Positions 54,906 through 63,366 of a stretch of DNA of 64,000 bases are shown here, one piece after another. Below the pieces are notes generated by a model, which was given only the letters and a program-made list of their open reading frames with translations, had not been told where the DNA came from and did no database searches. The stretch lies in assembly GCA_002869065.1 (NCBI GenBank), contig PKTR01000006.1, positions 310,001-374,000 of the forward strand, read 5' to 3'. This stretch comes from Hyphomicrobiales bacterium (GTDB lineage: Bacteria; Pseudomonadota; Alphaproteobacteria; Rhizobiales; Rhodobiaceae). Every line of letters starts with the position of its first letter. The first letter of the stretch is position 1. The position numbers and the translations under genes were made by a program.

Positions 54906-55580
54906 ATGCGCAAACTCATCGATCGCCTGGTCAGGCCGTTCGGCCTTCGGGTCATCACGACCCAGGACGCGGAAATGGTGTATTTCCACGAATATGAGGG
55001 CGGCTACTCGCAGTACCGCGAGACCCAGATTTTTCACAACAAACGTAAACTTCATCACGTCTGGGCGGACAAGAAGACCCTGTCGATGATCGTTGACGAC
55101 CTTAGGAAAAAAGGCCTCGGCGCGACCGGGATCTGCCATGGCGCCCGCAACGGCTTCGAGGTCGAATACTTCCGCGAGCAACTCGGTGGCGACATCATCG
55201 GCTCCGACATCTCCGAAACCGCGGCCGACTTCCCGAACATGGTCGTTTGGGATTTCCACGAGGAAAACCCGGAATGGGCCGGCAAATTCGACTTCATTTA
55301 TACCAATTCGCTCGATCAGGCGTTCAAGCCGGATCAGGCGCTGGCTTCCTGGGTGAAGCAGCTCAAGCCCGGCGGGCGGATCTATATCGAGCACACCACC
55401 GCCCACGCCGCCTCCTGCGCCGGTGAAATGGATCCGTTCGGTGCGCATCCCATGGTCATGCCCTACCTCCTCTTCAAATGGGGTAAGGGCTTGTATCATT
55501 TGGATGAAATCGTCGAGGTCGGCCAGAAGGAAGGCAGCAGCTTCGTCGCCTGGGTGTTCGTTCTCGCCGCCGACGAATAG
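54906..55580 (+). CDS. Class I SAM-dependent methyltransferase
   Basis: From ATG 54906 the protein has 224 residues. GATGICHGARNGFEVEYFRE matches the SAM-binding loop position (GxxxGxxxG-like). Asp in GSDISETAADFPNMVVWDFHE follows strand 2, and FDFIYTNSLDQAF and LKPGGRIYIEHT are motifs III and post-III. The substrate is unknown. The N-terminal part (KLIDRLVRPFGLRVITTQDAE) resembles methyltransferases near polysaccharide genes, but none are here. The 360 bases between atzF and this gene hold only the atzF control region and a doubtful 35-codon frame at 54633. Confidence 0.8.
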   Translation: MRKLIDRLVRPFGLRVITTQDAEMVYFHEYEGGYSQYRETQIFHNKRKLHHVWADKKTLSMIVDDLRKKGLGATGICHGARNGFEVEYFREQLGGDIIGSDISETAADFPNMVVWDFHEENPEWAGKFDFIYTNSLDQAFKPDQALASWVKQLKPGGRIYIEHTTAHAASCAGEMDPFGAHPMVMPYLLFKWGKGLYHLDEIVEVGQKEGSSFVAWVFVLAADE

Positions 55581-56121
55581 TGCTTCGGCGCATATCGCTA
55601 CGGCGCTGTCAGTAGCCAGGTCCAGCTTCAACAGCTGCAGTATCGCGGGGCGAAGACCGGCCGTGTTGCTGCGGCATCGCGAATAATTGCCTGAGTGTGA
55701 TGGTGAAATACCGCCGCTGGATATCCGCGGTCCGGCGGCGCCTCTGCCTGCGCCATTGGCCGCTGTTGGCGTGGTTTCCCTGTCCGCGGAAATCCGGCGC
55801 CGACATCGCAGCCTTCCGCTAGGTAAGTAAAGACTTTGTTAGTCATGCGGAATATTTTCCGAATACTTTACGAATATCGTTTTATTCACCAGAAGTCTTC
55901 GTCAGCAAGAATTTATTATTGATTGAGCGGTACAAAAAAGGGTGAGGAAAACGAAGTAACGAGGTTGTTGCGGAGCGAGATGACGAGGCTTCTTTCGAGA
56001 TGTGGGCGATTGGATTTCTTTTCGTCGGAGATCTTCGGACGCTTCGGCGCCCGTCCGTCATCGCGCGGTTCGAAAGCGCTTGCTTCAGCATCTTCTCTCG
56101 ATATGCCGAGGGGGGGTGGTC
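55581..56121. other. Intergenic region, no gene seen
   Basis: About 540 bases between the methyltransferase and the histidine kinase. Bases 55840-55930 are A+T-rich and probably contain the kinase promoter. Open frames here lack ribosome-binding sites and look like chance. Just before the kinase start there is a run of seven Gs (GAGGGGGGGTGG) that forms its ribosome-binding site. Confidence 0.55.
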
Positions 56122-58587
56122 ATGCCTAGGCGCACGCGCGAAGACCTTCGCAATGCGCTCGACAATCAGCGCGCCATCAACGCAATCATGCAGTTGCTGC
56201 TTTCGGGCAAGCCACTGAAGGCGATCCTGGATGAGGCGCTCGAGATCATCTTTTCCGTCGCGTGGCTGAAGGTTGCGCCCAAAGGCGCGGTCTTCATGAG
56301 CGATGCGCCGACAGGGGATCTTCTCCTCGTTTCCGAGCATCACCTGTCCACGGAGTTGCGTAGCCTTTGCGCGCGCATCGCGCTTGGCCAGTGCTTGTGT
56401 GGCCGCGCCGCGCTGACCAAGCAGACCCAGTTCGCCAGTTGCGTCGACCATCGCCATGACATTTCTTTTGATGGGATGGGGCCGCACGGACATTACAACG
56501 TGCCGATCCTCGACAAGGACAGCAATGTGCTTGGCGTCCTCGTGTTGTATCTGGCGCATGGCCATGTGCAGAAAGACACGGAAGTCGAGTTCCTGAGCAT
56601 CGTCGCCCAGACACTGGCTTCGATCATCGAGCGCAAGCGGACGGAAGAGGCGCGCGACAGCCTTGCCCGCATTGTTCAAGAGTCGGCCTGCGAGATTTAT
56701 GAACTCGATGCCGAAACGCACACCTTCCTATCGGTGAACAAGGCGGCACTCGACAATCTTGGTTACAGCCGCAGCGAAATGCTGAAAATGACGCCGGCTG
56801 ATATCGAGGTGAAGTTGACACACGAGCGAATTCTCGCGGTTCTTGATCCGCTGGTCCGCGGCGAAAAGACCAACGAGCGGTTTGAAACCGTCCACCGCCG
56901 CAAGGATGGCTCCCTTTACGATGTCGACGTCAATGTTCAGGTCATACGCTCCGGCGACAAATTGACCTTTGCGGCAATCGTCAACGACATCACGGAACAG
57001 AAGCGCCTGACCAAGCTGCTGGAAACGACGGTTAACAATTTTCCAGGCGGCATCAGCGTGATGGATCGGGATCTCAAGCTCGCGCTGGCCAATTCGCAGT
57101 TCTACGAAGTTCTCGATCTCCCGCAGGAAAAGTTCCCCCTGGGTTCGGCTTTCGAGGACATCATTCGCTACAACGCCGAACGCGGCGACTATGGCCCTGG
57201 CGATGTCGACGACCAGGTCGCGGTGCGTGTGGCGCTCGCGAGCAAGTTCGATCCGCACCGGTTCGAACGAATCCGCCCAGATGGCACTATTCTGGAAATC
57301 AACGGTCAGCCCATTAAGGGCGGGGGCTTCATCAGCACTTACATCGACATCACCCAGCGCAAGAATGCCGAACGCGACGCGATCCAGGCGCAGGAACGGC
57401 TGCTCAATGCCATCGAAACGATCAACGAAGGCTTCGTCCTGTTCGATGCCGACGACCGGCTTGTTCTCTGCAACAATCATTACAAGGAAATCTACGGGCT
57501 TTCCAAAGACCTGCTCGTTCCCGGCGCCCGCTTCGAAGAGATTGTTCGTATCAGCGCGGAGCGGGGTCAGTATGCCGAGGCGATCGGCAGGGTAGATGAG
57601 TGGGTTTCTGAACGTATCGCTTCCCATAAATCGCAGGACAGCCGGCTTTTCGAACAACGGCTGGGCGACGGGCGCTGGCTGCTGGTCGCCGAGCGCCGGA
57701 CGCCGGATGGCGGCTCGGTCGGCATTCGTGTCGACATCACCAATCAGAAGCTGACGGAAGAAAAACTACGGGACTATCAACAGCATCTGGAAGAGCTGGT
57801 GACCCAGCGCACCATTCAGATCGAACAACAGGCCGGCCGCCTCGCCGAAGCCCTCGAGCGCGAGAAGGAAGTCAATGAGACGCAGCGCCAGTTCGTCTCC
57901 ATTGCCACCCACGAATTCCGTACTCCGCTTGCCGTGATCGACGGTGCCGCGCAGCGCATCGGCAGGCGCGCCGCGAAAATGACGCCGGAGGAAATCGCTG
58001 AGCGGGCAGAGAAGATCCGCAGCGCCATTCAGCAGATGATCGGCTTGATGGAAAGCACGCTCGCGATCGAAAAGAGCGAACAGCTGAAGGCGCCGGCAAG
58101 GGCCGAGAAATGTGATATCCGCGCGATCATCGAGAGTTGCTGCGAACAGCAGATCTTCATGGCGCCCGACTACCGTATTGCGATCGACATGGATGACATT
58201 CCCGACAGCATCGAGGCCGATCCGGCCACCATTGAGAGCGTCATCAGCAATCTCCTGTCGAATGCCATCAAATATTCGCCCAACTCGCAGGACGTCGCGA
58301 TCGCCGCGCGCCGAATGGGTGAAAGGCTGGAGATCGCGGTCAGCGATCGGGGCCTCGGCATTGACGAAGACGACATGCCGAAGCTCTTCGCCCGCTACTT
58401 CCGCGCAAAAACGTCTACCGGAATCCCGGGCACGGGAATCGGGCTCAATCTTGCGAAAATGATCGCTGAACAGCACGACGGGGAAATCCACGCCGAAAGC
58501 CGGAAAGGTGAGGGGAGCACGTTCGTTTTCCGACTTCCCATCCGCGCGGCGTTGTCCTCGGCCGTCGACCGTTCGGCTGCAAATTGA
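56122..58587 (+). CDS. Multi-sensor histidine kinase (GAF-PAS-PAS-PAS-HisKA-HATPase)
   Basis: The 821-residue protein has no membrane segment and is cytosolic. The domains in order are GAF (about 15-175, with LCARIALGQCLCGRAA and the cysteines of FASCVDHR), PAS (about 185-300), and two PAS_7-type domains (about 305-425 and 430-550; each ends in a DITQRK or DITNQK linker). A coiled coil follows at 555-590, then HisKA with phospho-His H597 in ATHEFRTPLAV, and HATPase_c with ISNLLSNAIKYSP and GIPGTGIGLNLAK. I chose ATG 56122 after GAGGGGGGG. It is followed after 20 bases by a response regulator, its likely partner. The signal is unknown. Confidence 0.92.
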   Translation: MPRRTREDLRNALDNQRAINAIMQLLLSGKPLKAILDEALEIIFSVAWLKVAPKGAVFMSDAPTGDLLLVSEHHLSTELRSLCARIALGQCLCGRAALTKQTQFASCVDHRHDISFDGMGPHGHYNVPILDKDSNVLGVLVLYLAHGHVQKDTEVEFLSIVAQTLASIIERKRTEEARDSLARIVQESACEIYELDAETHTFLSVNKAALDNLGYSRSEMLKMTPADIEVKLTHERILAVLDPLVRGEKTNERFETVHRRKDGSLYDVDVNVQVIRSGDKLTFAAIVNDITEQKRLTKLLETTVNNFPGGISVMDRDLKLALANSQFYEVLDLPQEKFPLGSAFEDIIRYNAERGDYGPGDVDDQVAVRVALASKFDPHRFERIRPDGTILEINGQPIKGGGFISTYIDITQRKNAERDAIQAQERLLNAIETINEGFVLFDADDRLVLCNNHYKEIYGLSKDLLVPGARFEEIVRISAERGQYAEAIGRVDEWVSERIASHKSQDSRLFEQRLGDGRWLLVAERRTPDGGSVGIRVDITNQKLTEEKLRDYQQHLEELVTQRTIQIEQQAGRLAEALEREKEVNETQRQFVSIATHEFRTPLAVIDGAAQRIGRRAAKMTPEEIAERAEKIRSAIQQMIGLMESTLAIEKSEQLKAPARAEKCDIRAIIESCCEQQIFMAPDYRIAIDMDDIPDSIEADPATIESVISNLLSNAIKYSPNSQDVAIAARRMGERLEIAVSDRGLGIDEDDMPKLFARYFRAKTSTGIPGTGIGLNLAKMIAEQHDGEIHAESRKGEGSTFVFRLPIRAALSSAVDRSAAN

Positions 58588-58607
58588 AGATACGAAGGAA
58601 TTTGCAA

Positions 58608-59510
58608 ATGGCTACGATCCTTTGCATTGAAGACGAACGCGACCTGCGCGACGACCTCGTCGAGGAACTCGAGGAAGCCGGTAACACGGTGCTGCAGGCG
58701 GAAAACGGCAAGCAGGGTCTTGAGATGATCCTTGAGCACCAGCCGGATCTGGTGTGTTGCGACATCAACATGCCGGTCATGAACGGTCGCGAGCTACTGC
58801 ACGAGTTGCGCACCAAGCATCCGGAATTCGTCGAGATGCCGTTCATGTTCCTGACCGCCTATGCGGACCGCGAGCATGTGCTGGAAGGTATTCGCATGGG
58901 CGTCGACGACTATCTGACGAAGCCCGTCGATTTCGATCTTCTGGTGGCCAAGGTCGATCAGCGTTTGCGGCAGGTGAACAAGATCGTCGACAAGAAGAAC
59001 CAGGAACTGGTGGCGCTCTACCAGCGGCTGGCCGGTCACCAGCAGAAGAAGCAGTCCGATGCTTCCGCCGGCGCTGCCAGCGCCCCCGCCGTCGATCAGT
59101 TCCCGGTGTCGCTGAACTCCATTCCGATCGTCATCTTCGGGACGATCGACCAGGAGCTGCGCCAGTTCATCGCCGTCTTGAAGGAGTCGTTCCCCAATAT
59201 CACGGTGTTCACCGACCCTGCCGCCTATTTCGAAAAGCTGAAGAACCTGTCGGTCCATTTCATCTTCATCTACGGCTATGACGGAGATCGCTATCGCGAG
59301 CTGCAGGAACAACTGGCCAAGGACAGCAAGAAAAGCATTGCGATCTGCGTCAGCCGGCTGGAAAACGGTTGGCTGCCGAAGGGGTGCGAGTTTTGCTCGA
59401 CCGGTTCCACGCTTACGTTGCCCGTGACCGAGGACGATTTGAAGCGGAACATGGTGACCTGGATCAAGAGCAAGCTGGCCAAGGAATTCGGGCGCAGCGA
59501 GGCGGCCTGA
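58608..59510 (+). CDS. Response regulator with uncharacterised C-terminal domain
   Basis: The 300-residue protein has an N-terminal receiver domain (about 1-120). It has acidic pocket EDERD, phospho-acceptor D52 in LVCCDINMPVMNG, the Thr/Ala switch in FMFLTAYADR, and Lys in DYLTKPVDFD. A coiled linker (KVDQRLRQVNKIVDKKNQELV) and a Ser/Ala-rich stretch follow. The last 130 residues (VVIFGTIDQELRQF to GRSEAA) match no output domain I know. They look like a second, degenerate receiver-like fold with no DNA-binding motif. GAAGGAATTTGC precedes ATG 58608. It forms a two-component pair with the kinase. Confidence 0.88.
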   Translation: MATILCIEDERDLRDDLVEELEEAGNTVLQAENGKQGLEMILEHQPDLVCCDINMPVMNGRELLHELRTKHPEFVEMPFMFLTAYADREHVLEGIRMGVDDYLTKPVDFDLLVAKVDQRLRQVNKIVDKKNQELVALYQRLAGHQQKKQSDASAGAASAPAVDQFPVSLNSIPIVIFGTIDQELRQFIAVLKESFPNITVFTDPAAYFEKLKNLSVHFIFIYGYDGDRYRELQEQLAKDSKKSIAICVSRLENGWLPKGCEFCSTGSTLTLPVTEDDLKRNMVTWIKSKLAKEFGRSEAA

Positions 59511-59534
59511 CACGGGATCCCGCGAGGAAGCCGC

Positions 59535-60377
59535 TCACGCGGTGTGCGCCAGCACCCGCTTCAAATGCGCGACCACCGCGCCGAAGCTGCCGAAATCAAC
59601 AGGAACGATTGCGAGGTCGAGCACTTTGGCCCGCTCCACCAGCTTGGGACTGCGAAAACGCTGCCGTTCCTCGTCGTAGAAATCCGCCGTCGTGAAGAAC
59701 ACCGGTACCGCCGCCCTGTCGGCGAAATGGGCGTTCCAATAAGAGAGCTCGAGCAACGCATCGAACAGCCGGTCGTCGCCATTGCGTGAGTCTATCGTGT
59801 CCTCGGCAACGGCCTTGCACGACACGAGAACCGGCTTGTCGCCATACATGCCAAGCGCGTCAATCTCGTTCCAGTGCCGGCTGCTGTCGGTACTTGCCAG
59901 CCACGACACCGGCTGCGCGTAGCGCACGTCGCGACACCCGGCCTCAATCAGCGCCAGTGCCGCGAACTCCTCCAGCCATCCGCCGAGCAGATAGCTGCGC
60001 TCGGCGTTGCCTATCGGCACGAAGCCTTTGCCCTGTCTGCGCAACACGCGATGCTTGACGGCAAGCGGCAGGATCTGGGAGAGCGGCCCGCCACGATCCT
60101 CGATCGGCTGATTGCGGTGAATGATGTCGCGAATGGCGAGCAGAGCCGGGAAGCCGCCATAGATCTTGCGGGTCAGTGGTCCACGCGACCGCGCCGTGCC
60201 GACACGGCCACCGGATCCCTCGAAGCGAAAGGCAAAAGGATGGTTGCCCACGAATGTCCCGCCTTTCACATCTGTGCCAGTGTCTCGACCGGCCGAAGGT
60301 AGAGTGAGAAGAGCTGCCGGCGCAACCCGTCGATACGCGTGGCCGGTGGCTTTCAGTGGGATCTGCGCCAACGGCAT
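59535..60377 (-). CDS. Stand-alone Card1-like (DUF1887) endonuclease domain protein
   Basis: The frame from ATG 60377 has 280 residues. The core (about 100-270) has LLGGWLEEFAALALIEAG with E136, HWNEIDALGMYGDKPVLVSCKAV with E171, D173 and K188, and a C-terminal alpha/beta part. GGWLEE, NEID and SCK in this order are the PD-(D/E)xK signature of the Card1/Can2 effector nuclease domain. The cyclic-oligoadenylate-binding CARF domain of Card1 is absent, and no CRISPR genes are near. The start is uncertain: the first roughly 60 residues are low-complexity, and in-frame GTG codons at 60269 and 60251 are alternatives. Confidence 0.7.
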   Translation of the reverse strand: MPLAQIPLKATGHAYRRVAPAALLTLPSAGRDTGTDVKGGTFVGNHPFAFRFEGSGGRVGTARSRGPLTRKIYGGFPALLAIRDIIHRNQPIEDRGGPLSQILPLAVKHRVLRRQGKGFVPIGNAERSYLLGGWLEEFAALALIEAGCRDVRYAQPVSWLASTDSSRHWNEIDALGMYGDKPVLVSCKAVAEDTIDSRNGDDRLFDALLELSYWNAHFADRAAVPVFFTTADFYDEERQRFRSPKLVERAKVLDLAIVPVDFGSFGAVVAHLKRVLAHTA

Positions 60378-60450
60378 TGGACGAATGCCGCGGCCTTCGC
60401 CAAAGTGTCACGCGACTCCGCTATCGGGTGACGCCCACGCTGGAGGAACC

Positions 60451-61146
60451 ATGCGCTACGCACTCTATTTCACGCCGTCCGAGGATGACCCGTTGACCCG
60501 CCGGGCGGCTGCCTGGATAGGTCGCGATGCCTACACCAATCGCCGGATCGCGCAGACGCTTGCCGAGGGCGTGTCCGCCGACCTCCTCAAGGCCGCGACC
60601 GCGTCGCCCCGCCGCTATGGTTTCCACGCAACGCTGAAAGCCCCGTTCCGCCTTGCCGATGGTGAGAGCGAAGACGACCTGATGTCCTGCCTGACGGCGT
60701 TTTGCGAGCGCGCGCGGCCCTTCGAGCTGGGACCGCTCGCGGTTGCCCGGCTTGGGCGTTTCTATGCCCTGATGCAGACGACGCCGGGTGCTCGACTTGC
60801 ATCATTCGCCGGCGAGTTGGTCGAGCTGTTCGATCGCTTCCGCGCGCCGCTGGCGGACGACGAGATCGTCAGGCGCAATCCCGAGGATCTCACCGAACGC
60901 CAGCGCCAATATCTGCGGCGTTGGGGCTACCCTTACGTCTTTGACGAGTTCCGCTTTCACATGACGCTGACCGGCTCGCTCGACGAGGTCGATGCGGCCT
61001 TGCTCGAACCGGCGCTGAAGGCCTGCTTCGCACCTGTCCTCGGCAAGCCGGTACCGGTGACCGCCGTCACCCTGTTTGTTGAGTCGAAACCGGGCGAGCC
61101 TTTCGTCGTCGCTGCTCGGGTTCCTCTGGCCGGCGCTGAGGGCTGA
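60451..61146 (+). CDS. DUF1045 family 2H phosphoesterase-like protein
   Basis: The 231-residue protein starts at ATG 60451 behind TGGAGGAACC. It has RYALYFTPSEDDPLTRRAAAWIG at the N-terminus and two H-x-T motifs, FHATLKAPF near residue 57 and FHMTLTGSL near residue 171, which is the 2H phosphoesterase pattern. DUF1045 proteins are often encoded with phosphonate genes and are thought to hydrolyse cyclic phosphodiesters. Here it converges on a phosphonate-monoester-hydrolase relative, 9 bases apart. Confidence 0.87.
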   Translation: MRYALYFTPSEDDPLTRRAAAWIGRDAYTNRRIAQTLAEGVSADLLKAATASPRRYGFHATLKAPFRLADGESEDDLMSCLTAFCERARPFELGPLAVARLGRFYALMQTTPGARLASFAGELVELFDRFRAPLADDEIVRRNPEDLTERQRQYLRRWGYPYVFDEFRFHMTLTGSLDEVDAALLEPALKACFAPVLGKPVPVTAVTLFVESKPGEPFVVAARVPLAGAEG

Positions 61147-61155
61147 AGGCCCCGC

Positions 61156-62712
61156 TCAGTCCTGCAGGCGCAACCCGCTTGGCTGCTGCGCGACCGGCCC
61201 CGAGGGCGTGTATTCGACATTGGCGAGCGTCTGGTCGAGGTGCTGCGCCCTCAGCGAAAGCAGCCGTTCGGCATAGTCGAGGCGCACGCTGGCAAAGGCG
61301 CGGACTTCGGCGACATTGACCAGTTCGTGCGGATCGGCCTGCAGGTCGAACAGCACCGGCGGCAGACCGGCGAAGTGCACATATTTGAAATCGTCGTCGC
61401 GCAGGACCGAAAGATTGCAGAGCTGTGAGGGCAGGCCGAAATACTCTTCCGCATGGCCATGGGCGATGCTGCGGAAGTCATATTCCCAGAACGCGTGGTT
61501 GCGCCAATCGTTCGGCTCCTCGCCAGCCAGAAGCGGCACCAGCGAGCGCCCGTCGACGGCATTCATCAGCGGCTCGTCGAGGATATCGGCAATGGTCGGC
61601 ACGATATCGGCCGCCAGCGTGTAGCGGTCGACCATCCGGCCGGAATCTCTTCCCGCGTCCCGCGGCTTGATGATCAGCGGGATGTGATAGCTGCCGTCGA
61701 AAAAGCCGCCTTTGCCGAGGAACCAGTGGTCGCCCATCATCTCGCCGTGGTCGGAGGTGAGGATGACGATGGTATCGTCCCACATGCCGTTGCGCCGTAC
61801 CGCGCCGAGCGCCATGCTGAGCTGGTAATCGACCTCCGAAACCATGCCGTAATAGATCGCCCGCAGCTGCGCGAAATCTTCGACGGTCAGATCGCGGACA
61901 TGGCCGTTCGTGCCGGCAAGGAAGGGCCGCGTTTTCTGCCGCTCATAGCCGAAGCCCACATAGGGGTGGATTTCGGCATCCTCTTCGCGGCTGGAATTGC
62001 GCGCGAACGGCGGCCCGTCCTCCGGCTTGTAGACCAGATTGTACGGTGGCGGCACGATGAAGGGCGGATGCGGCCGCAGGAACGAGATATGCGCGAACCA
62101 GGGCTCGCTCGCCTCGCCGTCCTCGATCCAGTCGATGAAGGCATCGGCGAGAAACACGGTCTGCGTGTCGCCGCCGCTGTAGAGCGGAGAGTTATTGGTC
62201 ACTCGTTCCGTCGGCCCGCCGCGCGGTTCGTGGATCCGCTCCGGGTCCGTATACAGCTTCTTGCGGGCGCGCAGCCAGTCGATCCACGGCCCCTCGTGCG
62301 CGGGCAACGGTTGGCGCGCGGTGAAGCCGTCGAGCACGCCTTCGTAGGTCGTCAGCGCCGGATCGTCGAGATTGCGCCCGCGCGGATCGGCGGCGATGTC
62401 GGTGTAGCCGAACAGCGTCGGCTCGTAGCCCGCACGCCGCGCTAGCCGGGCGATATTGTCGAAGCGGTTGTCGAGCGGCGTGCCGTTGCGCACCACCCGG
62501 TGGTTCATCTGGAACAGGCCGGTGTAAAGCCCGGCGCGCGACGGCGAACAGGGCGCGGAGCCGCAATAGTGCTTTTTGAAAATCACGCTTTCATGCATCA
62601 GCCGGTCGATGAACGGCGTCTTGATATGCGGATTTCGGGCGGCGACGCAGTCTGCGCGCCACTGGTCTGCGGTGATCAGCAGGATGTTGGGTTTCTTTCG
62701 ACCGCTCATCAT
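61156..62712 (-). CDS. Sulfatase-family hydrolase, phosphonate monoester hydrolase-like
   Basis: The 518-residue protein shows NILLITADQWRADC (metal ligands), CSPSRAGLYTG with Cys55 in CxPxR, the site converted to formylglycine, and ILTSDHGEMMGDHWFLGKGGF. The text FRPHPPF-type SFLRPHPPFIVPPPYNLVY and the C-terminal YVHFAGLPPVLFDLQADPHEL are like rhizobial and Burkholderia phosphonate monoester hydrolases, which also act on phosphodiesters and sulfate esters. A formylglycine-generating enzyme or anSME must act on it from elsewhere. The start is ATG 62712 with GGAAAGCC upstream. Confidence 0.85.
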   Translation of the reverse strand: MMSGRKKPNILLITADQWRADCVAARNPHIKTPFIDRLMHESVIFKKHYCGSAPCSPSRAGLYTGLFQMNHRVVRNGTPLDNRFDNIARLARRAGYEPTLFGYTDIAADPRGRNLDDPALTTYEGVLDGFTARQPLPAHEGPWIDWLRARKKLYTDPERIHEPRGGPTERVTNNSPLYSGGDTQTVFLADAFIDWIEDGEASEPWFAHISFLRPHPPFIVPPPYNLVYKPEDGPPFARNSSREEDAEIHPYVGFGYERQKTRPFLAGTNGHVRDLTVEDFAQLRAIYYGMVSEVDYQLSMALGAVRRNGMWDDTIVILTSDHGEMMGDHWFLGKGGFFDGSYHIPLIIKPRDAGRDSGRMVDRYTLAADIVPTIADILDEPLMNAVDGRSLVPLLAGEEPNDWRNHAFWEYDFRSIAHGHAEEYFGLPSQLCNLSVLRDDDFKYVHFAGLPPVLFDLQADPHELVNVAEVRAFASVRLDYAERLLSLRAQHLDQTLANVEYTPSGPVAQQPSGLRLQD

Positions 62713-62790
62713 GGCTTTCCGGCTTGAACAGGTATGCCGATCCATCCCGGAGCGATCCGGCGCTGTCAAGGCACTCACATCTCTTGCCGA

Positions 62791-63366
62791 TCAGCCCCCC
62801 GCCCATTCGGCAAGCCCGGTGTCGATGTCGGGCAGGGCAAGGCCGATGGCGCGGCGCGCCAGATCGTCGACGAGTGCCGCAATGCTGTCCGGCCGGCGGT
62901 AGAAGGCCGGCACCGGGGGCATGATGATGGCGCCCATCTCGGTGACGGCGGTCATCGCCCGCAAATGCCCGAGATGCAGCGGCGTTTCGCGCGCCATAAG
63001 CACCAACCTCCGCCGCTCCTTCAGATGTACGTCGGCGGCACGAACAAGGAGATCGTCGGCAAGGCCTGTCGCGATCGCCGACAGCGCCCGGATCGAGCAG
63101 GGCGCGACGATCATCGCGGAGCTTCGAAACGAGCCGCTCGCCGGTGCCGCAGCGATATCGTCGATCGCGTGCACCTGGTCGGCGAGGCCGAAAAGCCGGT
63201 CTGCGGCGCCATCGTCAAGCTCCAGCGCCAGCGTGCGCTTCGCGGCGTCGGTCACGATCAGATGAGTCTCGATGCCCTCGACCCCGCCGAGCAGTTCGAC
63301 GATGCGCACACCAAGCGCCGCGCCCGATGCGCCCGACAGACCGACAATGACGCGCCGCGGGCTCAT
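62791..63366 (-). CDS. ubiX: Flavin prenyltransferase UbiX
   Basis: The 191-residue flavoprotein has [71 protein letters not shown] and [15 protein letters not shown], here given as shorter diagnostic pieces [19 protein letters not shown] and MPPVPAFY. It joins dimethylallyl phosphate to FMN, giving the prenyl-FMN cofactor of UbiD. Its ATG overlaps the stop of the ubiD-like gene by ATGA, so the two are translated together. Confidence 0.94.
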   Translation of the reverse strand: MSPRRVIVGLSGASGAALGVRIVELLGGVEGIETHLIVTDAAKRTLALELDDGAADRLFGLADQVHAIDDIAAAPASGSFRSSAMIVAPCSIRALSAIATGLADDLLVRAADVHLKERRRLVLMARETPLHLGHLRAMTAVTEMGAIIMPPVPAFYRRPDSIAALVDDLARRAIGLALPDIDTGLAEWAGG

